DNA of 24,847 nt, taken from Actinomycetes bacterium (GTDB lineage Bacteria; Actinomycetota; Acidimicrobiia; Acidimicrobiales; Microtrichaceae). Below are positions 14,502-21,492 of this stretch, one piece after another; the stretch's first letter is position 1; every line of letters starts with the position of its first letter. The notes beneath the pieces were generated by a model that did not search any database, was not told where the DNA came from, and saw nothing but the letters and a program-made list of their open reading frames with translations. The stretch covers positions 1 through 24,847 of the forward strand of contig JAEYSR010000016.1 in NCBI GenBank assembly GCA_023434535.1. Reading direction: 5' to 3'. The position numbers and the translations under genes were made by a program.

Positions 14502-15766
14502 GCCAAGCTGACGGCGTGAGCAGCTCCGACCCGGCTCTTCCCGACGACACGGCTCTTCCCGTCGACCCGGCTCTTCCCGACGACACGGTCTCTGCGTTCG
14601 TCGGTGACCCCGAGGTGCTGGCCGTCGGGGCCTCGGACCGCCCCCTCGCCGGGGCGACGCTGGTCGTCAAGGACGTGATCGACGTCGCCGGCCGGGTGAC
14701 AGGGGCGGGCAACCCCGACCTGGCGGCGTCACGGGAGCCGGCGGACAGGTCCGCACCGGTGGTCGACGCCCTGGTCGATGCCGGCGCCACGGTCGTCGGC
14801 AAGACCGTGACCGACGAGCTCGCCTACTCGCTCGGCGGCGACAACGTGCACTTCCCCCCACCGGTGAACGTCGCGGCTCCCGGCCGCACCACTGGCGGCT
14901 CGTCGTCGGGCTCCGCAGCGGCCGTCGCCGCGGGGCTGGCCGACCTGGGTCTCGGCACCGACACCGGCGGCTCGATCCGGGTGCCCGCCAGCTACTGCGG
15001 CATCGTCGGATGGCGACCGACCCACGGAGCGGTCAGCGCCGTCGGCGTGACGCCGCTCGCCCCGAGTTTCGACACCGTCGGTCTGCTGGCATGGTCGGCG
15101 ACCGTGCTGCGGGCGGCGGCCGAGGCGGTCCTCGCCCCGGCGCAGCGGGCGGCCGCCTCACCCGGAGACGCCGCCGAGGCGCGGCTGGTCCTGGCGGCCG
15201 AGATGCTCGACGTGGTCGACGAGGCGGTGGCCGACGCCGTGGTCGACGGTGTGCGCTCGCTCGTCGGTCGTGACCTCGATCGGCTGGTGCTCGGCGTCGA
15301 CATGGACGAGTGCCTCGCCACGTTCCGCACCCTGCAGAGCGCCGAGGCCTGGGCTCAGCACGGCGACTGGATCACCGCGGCCCGGCCGCGCCTGGGGCCC
15401 GCCACGGCCTACCGCTTCGACGTGGCGTCGAGCATCACCGCCGACCAGGTGGCCGGCGCGCAGCCCGTCCGCGACCGGGTGCGGCGAGCCGTGGAGGACG
15501 CCACACGTGACGGCGTCGTGCTGGTCGCCCCGGCCGCCGCCGGTCCGGCGCCGTTGCCGGGCGTGCACAGCGAGGAGTCGGAGGCTGTCCGGGCCGACAC
15601 GCTGCGGCTGACGTCGGTGGCGGGCCTGGCCGGGGCGCCGGTGGTGGTCGTGCCCGGCGCCCGGGTGGTCGAGGGCGGCGCAACGTTCCCGCTGGGCATC
15701 GCGCTGATGGGCGCCCCCGGATCGGACCTGGCCCTGCTGGACCTCGCAGAGCGGATCTGCGGGTAG
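14498..15766 (+). CDS. Amidase signature family hydrolase, AMI1-like
   Basis: A serine amidase of 416-422 residues. The Ser-cisSer-Lys triad is visible: Lys in VVKDVID, cis-Ser in GGSSSGSAAAV, and nucleophile Ser in GTDTGGSIRVPASYCG. The stretch ASYCGIVGWRPTHGAVS and SFDTVGLLAW resembles the plant AMI1 (indole-acetamide hydrolase) branch more than GatA. GTG 14498 overlaps the stop of the acetamidase-family gene as GTGA; GTG 14516 is the alternative, six codons later, and neither has a clear ribosome site. The N-terminus carries an 18-base tandem repeat (PALPDDTALPVD). In Klebsiella-type hpx loci an AtzE-like amidase accompanies oxalurate and oxamate use, so such a role is possible but unproven. 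Confidence 0.88.
   Translation: MSQADGVSSSDPALPDDTALPVDPALPDDTVSAFVGDPEVLAVGASDRPLAGATLVVKDVIDVAGRVTGAGNPDLAASREPADRSAPVVDALVDAGATVVGKTVTDELAYSLGGDNVHFPPPVNVAAPGRTTGGSSSGSAAAVAAGLADLGLGTDTGGSIRVPASYCGIVGWRPTHGAVSAVGVTPLAPSFDTVGLLAWSATVLRAAAEAVLAPAQRAAASPGDAAEARLVLAAEMLDVVDEAVADAVVDGVRSLVGRDLDRLVLGVDMDECLATFRTLQSAEAWAQHGDWITAARPRLGPATAYRFDVASSITADQVAGAQPVRDRVRRAVEDATRDGVVLVAPAAAGPAPLPGVHSEESEAVRADTLRLTSVAGLAGAPVVVVPGARVVEGGATFPLGIALMGAPGSDLALLDLAERICG
14531..14584 (+). repeat. Three tandem 18-base repeats in the amidase gene
   Basis: CCGGCTCTTCCCGACGAC at 14531-14548, a variant at 14549-14566 (first base A, and GTCGAC instead of GACGAC), and an identical copy of the first at 14567-14584. The unit is 18 bases, so the frame is kept and gives a repeated ALPDD/ALPVD peptide near the N-terminus. 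Confidence 0.9.
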
Positions 15767-15802
15767 CAACGCCGTCCGGTGGGCACGGCCGACCGGGCCG
15801 GG

Positions 15803-15829
15803 TGTTCACACGAACTCAACAATCTGTTG
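15803..15829. promoter_or_regulatory. Candidate purine operator before the TauE-like permease gene
   Basis: TGTTCACACGA at 15803-15813 is followed by CAACAATCTGTTG at 15817-15829, part of the 15-base palindrome TCAACA-ATC-TGTTGA (15816-15830). It ends 37 bases before ATG 15867. The same composite element precedes hpxO, ending 32 bases before its ATG. Confidence 0.6.
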
Positions 15830-15866
15830 AAGGTCCCTGCCGGCGGTTGTGGCAGTGTGTCCGGCC

Positions 15867-16622
15867 ATGGATCCGGGCGACATCGTGCTCCTCGTGCTCG
15901 CCGGGGCGGCGTGCGGCCTGGTCAACAGCATCGCCGGGGGCGGCTCGCTGATCCTGTTCCCCGCCCTGCTCGTCACGGGCCTGCCGCCGTTGGCGGCCAA
16001 CGTCACCAACTCGGTCGCCACGTGGCCCGGCTACCTGGGCGGCGTCGGAGCGTTCCGGGCCGAGATCGGCCAGCGCAAGCACCTGCTGCCTCCGCTCCTC
16101 GTCGCGACGCTCCTCGGCTCGGTCACGGGCTGCGTGCTGCTCCTGGTCACACCGTCGTCGGCGTTCGACGTGGTGGTCCCCGTCCTGGTGCTCATCGCCA
16201 CGGTGATGACGGCGTTGCAGCCGGTGGTCAAGAAGCGCCTCAAGGACTCGGCCGGCGCCGACCACCCACCCACGGCCTCCGCGGTGGTGGCGGTCTTCTT
16301 CGCCACGATCTACGGCGGCTACTTCGGCGGGGCGCTCGGCGTCATCGTGCTCGGCGTCCTGGCCCTCACGATCAAGGACACGATCAAGAACCTCAACGCG
16401 ACCAAGTCCGTGATCTCGCTGCTCGACGCCACGGTCAGCGTCGTGATCTTCGGTCTGTTCGGCCCGGTCGACTGGCTGTCGGTCGCCATCGCCGCGCCGA
16501 CCTGCCTGGTCGGGGGCTACCTCGGCGGCCGCATCGCCCGGAAGATGAACGAGACCGTGCTGCGGGTCTGCGTGGTCACGCTGGGAGCAGTGGTCACCGT
16601 CGCGCTGTTCCTCAAGATCTGA
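15867..16622 (+). CDS. TauE/SafE-family membrane permease
   Basis: A membrane protein of 251 residues with about seven to eight hydrophobic segments, the normal size of the TauE/SafE (sulfite exporter-like) family. The first repeat has the typical GLVNSIAGGGSLILFPALLVTGLPPLAANVTNS pattern in pieces: AGGGS near 26-30 and ANVTNSVA. The second repeat has GGYFGGALGVIVL and NATKSVIS, with PTCLVGGYLGGRIARKM near the end. The family moves small sulfonates, sulfite or organic anions, and most members are unassigned. ATG 15867 is preferred over GTG 15849, which has no better support. It follows the amidase gene by 100 bases and shares a candidate operator with hpxO, so a purine-pathway compound is a plausible cargo. 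Confidence 0.88.
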   Translation: MDPGDIVLLVLAGAACGLVNSIAGGGSLILFPALLVTGLPPLAANVTNSVATWPGYLGGVGAFRAEIGQRKHLLPPLLVATLLGSVTGCVLLLVTPSSAFDVVVPVLVLIATVMTALQPVVKKRLKDSAGADHPPTASAVVAVFFATIYGGYFGGALGVIVLGVLALTIKDTIKNLNATKSVISLLDATVSVVIFGLFGPVDWLSVAIAAPTCLVGGYLGGRIARKMNETVLRVCVVTLGAVVTVALFLKI

Positions 16623-16646
16623 GCTCTCCCGCATCCGACCCGGCGA

Positions 16647-16699
16647 CCCGAACTCGGGGGATCTCGCGCTGTGGTTGGTCGGAATCGCGCGAGTTCGGG
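16647..16699. terminator. Inverted repeat between convergent permease and carotenoid oxygenase genes
   Basis: CCCGAACTCG at 16647-16656 is complementary to CGAGTTCGGG at 16690-16699, with a 33-base loop that has its own CTCGCGC/GCGCGAG pairing option. It lies in the 104-base gap between two convergent genes. A bidirectional terminator is the simplest reading, although the loop is long. Confidence 0.35.
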
Positions 16700-16726
16700 G
16701 GCGGGGTGGAGGAGGGGCAGCGTCGG

Positions 16727-18259
16727 TCAGGCGGGGATCCAGGTGCCGTGGAATCCGAACGGGACCCGCACCGGCAGGTGCACCTGACCGACCGGCCCGG
16801 CGGCCACGTCGTGCGCGTCGAACACCGCGAGCGACGACCGGTCCGTCGTCCGGTCCCAGACGAAGGTCATGACCCACCCGTCGCCGTCGGGGCGGCTGCC
16901 GTCGGCGCCGACGTACACCACCTCGCCGCCGCGCAGGTCCGGGCCCGGGTCCCAGACGTCCTCCCGGCCCGTCGCCATGTCGACGTGGCAGATCCCCGAC
17001 AGCTCGAAGCCGTACTCGCTGTCGGGCGACGTCGTCGTGGCGAACCAGCCGTGGCGGCTCTCCCGTCCGGTCAGGCGGCGGTCGTGGCTCGGCAGGTCCA
17101 TCGGCCGGTCGCTCAGCTGCTGCTCGGAGAACGTCAGGCCCGGACCCGCAGTGCCGACCCGCCACTCGGTGAGCAGCGTCGGCACGAGGTCGCCCCGGGG
17201 ACCGAACGCCTCATCGGCGCGGTGCACCCGCAGCACGACGTCGTCGCCGTCGCGGTGGGCGTTGTAGCCGTGGAAGGCGTAGGACGGCGGCACGTCGATC
17301 CAGCGGATGTCGGCGCCCGACCCGTCGATCGGCATCACGCCGATCCGGCTCGGTCCCGACGGGTCCCAGTGGAAGGGGATGGTCGACGCCCCGGACGGGT
17401 CCGGTCCGAACACCACCGGGCCGATCCAGAACACCACGTCGCGGTCGGTGACGGCGAAGTCGTGGATCATCGTGGCGGTGTCGACCTGGATCGGGCTGAC
17501 CACGTCGAGGGTGCCGTCGGCGTCGGCCGCGTAGTAGGTCAGCCCCGGTCGGAGGAACTCGTAGCCGAAGAAGTGGAGTCGTCCGGTGGCCGGATCGACC
17601 TTGGGGTGGGCGGTCATCGTCGGGCCCAGTCGGCCGCCGAAGTCGAGCGGCCCCACGGTGGAGAGGTCCTCGGTGGACAGCTGGAACGGCCAGCCGACCT
17701 CACCGACGCTGAGGAGCCGCCCGGCGTGTCCGATGACGGCCACGTTGCTCTGGTTGTTCTCGCCGCCCGGGGCGCCGCCGAACTCGAGGAGCCCCTTGCC
17801 GGACCGCTGCAGCGGAGTGCTGACGTACCGGTTGCGATACCAGGTGGCCCGGCCCTCGTCGAGCCGCACCCCGTGGACCATCCCGTCGCCGAGGAACCAG
17901 TGGAGCGCCTCGCCGTTGGCCGGGTTGGAGCCGTTGCGCACGAACAGCCCGGTCAGCTCGGCCGGGATCTCGCCCGAGACGGTCAGCTCCGTCACGGTCT
18001 CCTCGCTGTGCACCGGGGCGAAGTTGCCCTGCACCCAGTAGGGGCGGCTCGGGTCGAAGGCCACCGGCTGCACCGTCGGCACCACGCTGGACGCGGCGCC
18101 GCCTCCCGTGATGGCGTCGGCACCCGCAGGGAGGTCCGAACCGGCCGCGAGGTCGGTGTCGGTCGTGCACCCTGCCACCGCGGCGGCCCCGGCCGCGAGC
18201 CCTCCGGCTCCGAGCGCAGTCAGCACCGCGCGTCGTCGCACCAGGTCGTTGCGTCCCAC
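16727..18259 (-). CDS. Carotenoid oxygenase family protein with Tat/lipoprotein signal
   Basis: A non-heme iron dioxygenase-type protein of 510 residues (carotenoid cleavage oxygenase / RPE65 / lignostilbene dioxygenase family). The four iron-binding His are visible as His218 (MTAHPK), His266 (MIHDF), His330 (FHGYNAH) and His504 (FHGTW, six residues from the end). Other family marks are GLFVRNGSNP, WFLGDGMVHG and RNRYV. The N-terminus has VRRRAVLTALGAGGLAAGAAAVAGC: twin arginines, a hydrophobic stretch and a lipobox with Cys31, so the enzyme is probably exported folded and lipid-anchored. GTG 18259 has GAGGGGG upstream. It is divergent from the HdeD-like gene. The substrate, an apocarotenoid or a stilbene-like phenol, cannot be told from sequence. 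Confidence 0.92.
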   Translation of the reverse strand: MGRNDLVRRRAVLTALGAGGLAAGAAAVAGCTTDTDLAAGSDLPAGADAITGGGAASSVVPTVQPVAFDPSRPYWVQGNFAPVHSEETVTELTVSGEIPAELTGLFVRNGSNPANGEALHWFLGDGMVHGVRLDEGRATWYRNRYVSTPLQRSGKGLLEFGGAPGGENNQSNVAVIGHAGRLLSVGEVGWPFQLSTEDLSTVGPLDFGGRLGPTMTAHPKVDPATGRLHFFGYEFLRPGLTYYAADADGTLDVVSPIQVDTATMIHDFAVTDRDVVFWIGPVVFGPDPSGASTIPFHWDPSGPSRIGVMPIDGSGADIRWIDVPPSYAFHGYNAHRDGDDVVLRVHRADEAFGPRGDLVPTLLTEWRVGTAGPGLTFSEQQLSDRPMDLPSHDRRLTGRESRHGWFATTTSPDSEYGFELSGICHVDMATGREDVWDPGPDLRGGEVVYVGADGSRPDGDGWVMTFVWDRTTDRSSLAVFDAHDVAAGPVGQVHLPVRVPFGFHGTWIPA

Positions 18260-18387
18260 GTCGTCCCCCTCGTCCGCTCCGGCGCCGCCCCCCGGCGGCA
18301 CCGCCCCGCGACGACGCCCTCGGTGGAGGCGCGTCGTCAGGGAGAGATGGTGGCACGCGGAACCCCGATCGGCGAGCACGCCGGGCG

Positions 18388-18402
18388 TACAGTCGAGCCG
18401 TG
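18388..18402 (+). promoter_or_regulatory. TACAGT -10 element placed for a leaderless start
   Basis: TACAGT at 18388-18393 fits the actinobacterial TANNNT -10 pattern and ends six bases before the GTG at 18400. No ribosome binding site precedes this GTG. This is the layout expected for a leaderless mRNA whose first codon is the transcription start. Confidence 0.5.
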
Positions 18403-19017
18403 AGCGATCCCGTGTCCGACCGTCCCCTCGTGGGCGACCCGTTCGACGACGATCCCGTGCTGGACGTCGCGGAGACCATCACCGGCGCGTGGTGGGTGTA
18501 CCTCGTCGCCGGGATCGCCTGGTTCGTCCTGGCGTTCGTCGTGCTGACCGTCGACGCCGCCAGCGTCTGGACGGTCGCCATCCTGGCGTCGATCGCGTTC
18601 ATCGTCGGCGGCATCTTCGAGCTGGTGCTGGCGTCGATGGTGCAGTCGTGGAAGTGGGTCCACGTCGTGTTCGGCGTGATCAGCATCATCGCCGGCATCG
18701 TGGCGCTGGCGTGGCCGCAGCAGACCTTCGTGGTGCTGGCCGCAGTCCTGGCCTGGTACCTCCTGTTCATGGGCATCTTCGAGATCGTCGTCTCGTTCAT
18801 GACCCGCCACGACGACGACCTCTGGTGGCTGCGACTGGTGCTCGGCGTGGTCGAGGTGCTCGTCGGCTTCTGGGCCATCGCCTACATCGGCCGGGCGATC
18901 TTCCTCCTGGTGATCTGGGTGGCGGCCGCCGCCCTGGCCCGCGGCCTGTCGGACCTGTTCATCGCGTTCGGCCTGCACGGCGCGCACGGCCGCATCCGCC
19001 AGACCCGGATGCCCTGA
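18400..19017 (+). CDS. HdeD family (DUF308) membrane protein
   Basis: A protein of 205 residues with six hydrophobic segments in three pairs after a polar acidic N-terminus of about 30 residues. HdeD-type signatures are WVYLVAGIAWFVLAFVVL, IAFIVGGIFELVLA, WVHVVFGVISIIAGIVALAWP, LAWYLLFMGIFEIVVSFM and LRLVLGVVEVLVGFWAI. The repeated helix-turn pattern (G-x-x-x-I-x-x-G-I) is characteristic of the family. HdeD was named from acid resistance in E. coli, but most actinobacterial members have no assigned role. It starts at GTG 18400 without a ribosome site and probably from a leaderless message. It is divergent from the carotenoid oxygenase gene and followed by the PPOX gene 83 bases later. Confidence 0.88.
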   Translation: MSDPVSDRPLVGDPFDDDPVLDVAETITGAWWVYLVAGIAWFVLAFVVLTVDAASVWTVAILASIAFIVGGIFELVLASMVQSWKWVHVVFGVISIIAGIVALAWPQQTFVVLAAVLAWYLLFMGIFEIVVSFMTRHDDDLWWLRLVLGVVEVLVGFWAIAYIGRAIFLLVIWVAAAALARGLSDLFIAFGLHGAHGRIRQTRMP

Positions 19018-19087
19018 CCACCCCGCCGGAGCTCGGGATGCTCCGGACGATGTTAGGCGTGCTGAACACGAACGGTCGGCGACGGCC

Positions 19088-19103
19088 TAGTGTGGACGGC
19101 ATG
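19088..19103 (+). promoter_or_regulatory. TAGTGT -10 element placed for a leaderless start
   Basis: TAGTGT at 19088-19093 fits TANNNT and ends seven bases before ATG 19101. No purine-rich ribosome site lies at the usual distance. It suggests that the PPOX flavoprotein gene has its own leaderless promoter, separate from the HdeD-like gene. Confidence 0.5.
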
Positions 19104-20168
19104 ACCTCGATCACCGACGCCACCAGCCTGGAGGCGGTGGTCGGAGCACGCACGTCGGTCGGCCACCTGAAGTCGATCACCTTCCTCGACGACCACTCCA
19201 CCGCCTTCCTCGCCCGGTCGCCGCTCACGGTCGTGGGAGCGGTCGACGTCGACGGCGGACCCGTCATCAGGACCGTCGGCGGTGCGCCCGGCGTCGTCGC
19301 GGCGGACGGCGAGCGGTCGCTCGTGCTGGGTCCGCCGGACGCGCTGGACGTCTCGGACCTGGCCGACGGGACCCCGATCGGAGCGCTCGGTCTGGTTCCC
19401 GGCTACGGCGAGACCCTGCGCGTGAACGGCGTCCTCCGCCGGGACCCGTCGCCGCGGATCGAGGTCAGGGAGGTGTTCCTGCACTGCGCCAAGGCCGTCA
19501 TCCGATCCCAGCTGTGGCAGGAGCCGGACCCGTCGGAGGTGGCGGGAGAGGAGACCGAGCACCTGGTGAGCGCGGCGTCCGGACTGGGTCCCGACGTTCG
19601 GGCGCACCTGGCGCGCAGCAGGTTCGCGGCGGTGTTCTCGTGCGACGCGGAGGACCACTTCGCCGACGGAGGTGCGGACGTCAGCCCCAAGGGCGACCCG
19701 CCCGGCTTCCTCCGCGTCCTCGACGAGCGCACCGTGGCCATCCCGGACCGCCCCGGCAACCTCCGCACCGACACGCTGCACAACCTCGTCGTCAGCCCCG
19801 AGGTCGCCGTGCTCGCCCTCGTCGCCGGCGACGACCGGGTCGTGGAGCTCCGTGGGAGCGCGTGCGTCACCGACGACGTCGACCTCCTGGCCCCGATGGA
19901 GGTCAACGGCAAGGTCCCGCTGGCCGCGCTGCTCCTCGACGTGTCGCATGCCGAGCTGCGCGTGGAACCGGGCCTGGTCCGGTCGCGCCTGTGGGATCCG
20001 GCGACGCGGGTGGCGCCCGGCGAGATGCCCCGAGGGGCCAGGGTCTGGGCCGATCACGTGCGGCTCAACGAGGATCCCGGCGACGAGGCGGAGCTCGTCC
20101 GTCAGCTCATCGAGGAGGAGTCGATGGCCGCGGGGCTCGAGCAGAACTACCGCGACGGGCTCTACTGA
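19101..20168 (+). CDS. Tandem pyridoxamine 5'-phosphate oxidase-like (PPOX) flavoprotein, MSMEG_1061-like
   Basis: A protein of 355 residues, about twice the length of a single split-barrel PPOX domain. The first half (about 20-150) has FLDDHSTAFLARSPLTVVGAVD and FLHCAKAVIRSQLW. The second half (about 170-340) has RFAAVFSCDAEDHFADGGADVSPKGDPPG, IPDRPGNLRTDTLHNLV and ELRGSA, matching the FMN-dependent MSMEG_1061-like group, where HCxKAxxRSxLW is a signature. The signature is therefore split: the HCAKA motif is in the first half, while the best substrate and FMN loop is in the second, which also has a VRSRLWDP echo. Known relatives bind FMN or F420 and reduce or oxidise small molecules. Its 3' end meets the convergent baeRF gene. 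Confidence 0.8.
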   Translation: MTSITDATSLEAVVGARTSVGHLKSITFLDDHSTAFLARSPLTVVGAVDVDGGPVIRTVGGAPGVVAADGERSLVLGPPDALDVSDLADGTPIGALGLVPGYGETLRVNGVLRRDPSPRIEVREVFLHCAKAVIRSQLWQEPDPSEVAGEETEHLVSAASGLGPDVRAHLARSRFAAVFSCDAEDHFADGGADVSPKGDPPGFLRVLDERTVAIPDRPGNLRTDTLHNLVVSPEVAVLALVAGDDRVVELRGSACVTDDVDLLAPMEVNGKVPLAALLLDVSHAELRVEPGLVRSRLWDPATRVAPGEMPRGARVWADHVRLNEDPGDEAELVRQLIEEESMAAGLEQNYRDGLY

Positions 20169-20173
20169 CCGGT

Positions 20174-20193
20174 CCGGTCGGTCGACCGACCGG
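20174..20193. terminator. Perfect 20-base palindrome between convergent genes
   Basis: CCGGTCGGTCGACCGACCGG is a perfect self-complementary sequence centred on GTCGAC. It fills most of the 25 bases between the stop of the PPOX gene (20168) and the stop of the convergent baeRF gene (20194). As RNA it would fold to an 8-bp stem with a short loop on either strand, without a T-run. A shared terminator is the likely role; a protein-binding site is the alternative. Confidence 0.6.
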
Positions 20194-21321
20194 TCAGGAC
20201 TGCTCGAACCAGGCGAAGCGCAGCACGGCCGCCGCGGCCCCTCCGCCGTGGACGTCCTCGGCCCGCACGGCGAGCACCCGGGCGTCGGAGTCCAGGGCAC
20301 GGCGGACGATCTCGTCGACGATGTCGTAGGCGCCCTCGGCAGCGGGCTCGGTGTACTCGATCGCGCCCTCGTCGTCGACGGTGCCCCACACGATCTGGTC
20401 GATGTCGACCACCAGCGTGTCGATCTGGCCGTACGTCGCGGCCCGGGCCAGGTCCGACACGTCGGTGAGCACGCGGTCCTGGCCCTCCCGCAGGGAGAAC
20501 AGCTCTCCGAGCTCGGCGAGGTCCTGCTCGTAGACCCGGGCCAGCACCTCCCGGGCCTCCCGCGCGATCTCCAGGTCGTCGATCTTCTCCGGGCTGCCCT
20601 CGAGGCCGAGGTCCTCGAGCTCGGGCGAGGTGTTCACGTCGCGGAAGGTGCTCGCCGTGGGCTCGGCCGCGGCGAGGAGCAGCGGCAGGTCATGGCCCCG
20701 CACCACGGGACGGATGGCGTGGTCGACGGCCCGTGCGTACTGGCGCAGGCGGACCTTGCTCCCGTCGTCGCCGCTCACCGAGCCCTTCTGCACGTGGTCG
20801 GTGATCTTGTGCTTGTGGACGGCGTCGCCGGCGCTGGCCGGAAGACCCGCGACGTCGACCTCGATGGGGCCGTAGTCCGGGCCCAGCTCCAGCAGGCGCA
20901 CCGAGCCCTCCGCCAACGCCAGGATGAAGCAGGCCTGGGGGAACGTCACCGAGCGGAGCAGAGGCTTGACGAAGTAGCGGTCGGTCACCTTGACGACCGG
21001 CGTGAGCTCGTTGGCCAGGTGGAAGGTCCTGAGGGTGCGCCCGTCGGTGAAGACCGCCAGGGTCCGGGCCTGGTGGTCCCAGTACTCGTGGTGCTCGTCG
21101 AGCTCGACGAGCAGCTCCTCGAACTCCGCGACGCGGCGCTTGTCCAGGCCCATCTCCCGGAGCTCGCCCACGGCGGTGGCGACGGCGTCCTTGTAGGCGA
21201 TCCGCTCTGCGTCCGTGCGGTTCGTGACCGGCGAGGTGCTCAGGTAGATCGACACCCTGGCGTCACCCACCTCGGACAGCAGCTTCTGGATCTCACGGGA
21301 GGTGGGCTGGTGGACGTGCAT
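20194..21321 (-). CDS. baeRF family protein (bacterial archaeo-eukaryotic release factor-like)
   Basis: A soluble protein of 375 residues with the look of the baeRF families, bacterial relatives of archaeal and eukaryotic peptide-chain release factor eRF1 and pelota. The N-terminal part reads ARVSIYLSTSPVTNRTDAERIAYKDAV, followed by YWDHQARTLAVFTDGRTLRTF, then FPQACFILALAEGSVRLLELG. The later half has LPLLLAAAEPTASTFRDV, GQIDTLVVDIDQIVWG and DEIVRRALDSDARVLAVRAEDV, the typical end of the fold. No GGQ motif for peptide release is seen, so a classical release role is not supported. The start ATG 21321 has GGAG upstream. A ribosome-related or stress role is only an inference from the family. Confidence 0.75.
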   Translation of the reverse strand: MHVHQPTSREIQKLLSEVGDARVSIYLSTSPVTNRTDAERIAYKDAVATAVGELREMGLDKRRVAEFEELLVELDEHHEYWDHQARTLAVFTDGRTLRTFHLANELTPVVKVTDRYFVKPLLRSVTFPQACFILALAEGSVRLLELGPDYGPIEVDVAGLPASAGDAVHKHKITDHVQKGSVSGDDGSKVRLRQYARAVDHAIRPVVRGHDLPLLLAAAEPTASTFRDVNTSPELEDLGLEGSPEKIDDLEIAREAREVLARVYEQDLAELGELFSLREGQDRVLTDVSDLARAATYGQIDTLVVDIDQIVWGTVDDEGAIEYTEPAAEGAYDIVDEIVRRALDSDARVLAVRAEDVHGGGAAAAVLRFAWFEQS

Positions 21322-21353
21322 GTGATCAAGCTCCGTTGCTCGGCGTCGCTCTG

Positions 21354-21359
21354 ACCCTA
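21354..21359 (-). promoter_or_regulatory. Possible -10 element for the baeRF gene
   Basis: On the minus strand the bases read TAGGGT, fitting TANNNT, 32 bases before the ATG at 21321, leaving room for a short leader with the GGAG ribosome site. I see no convincing -35. The rest of the 171-base divergent spacer (21322-21492) shows nothing else I can name. Confidence 0.3.
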
Positions 21360-21492
21360 TCCACCGACCGCCGGTTCGGCTCGGCGAGCCGGGTGCGCGC
21401 CGGCGGGTCCGTCGTGCGGGATGATGTCGACGCACGCCACCCGGTCCGCGCCACCCCGCCGCGGCGGCGCCGTGCGCTCGGAGGAGAGGTCG

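Noticed and set aside
16647..16699. CRISPR-like or mobile-element inverted repeat
   Set aside because: Only one pair of arms, no repeat series, no transposase and no target duplication; a terminator between convergent genes is the simpler reading.
15779..18403. Plus-strand open frame of about 874 codons over the permease and carotenoid oxygenase
   Set aside because: Both true genes have strong family motifs in other frames or strand; this frame has none.
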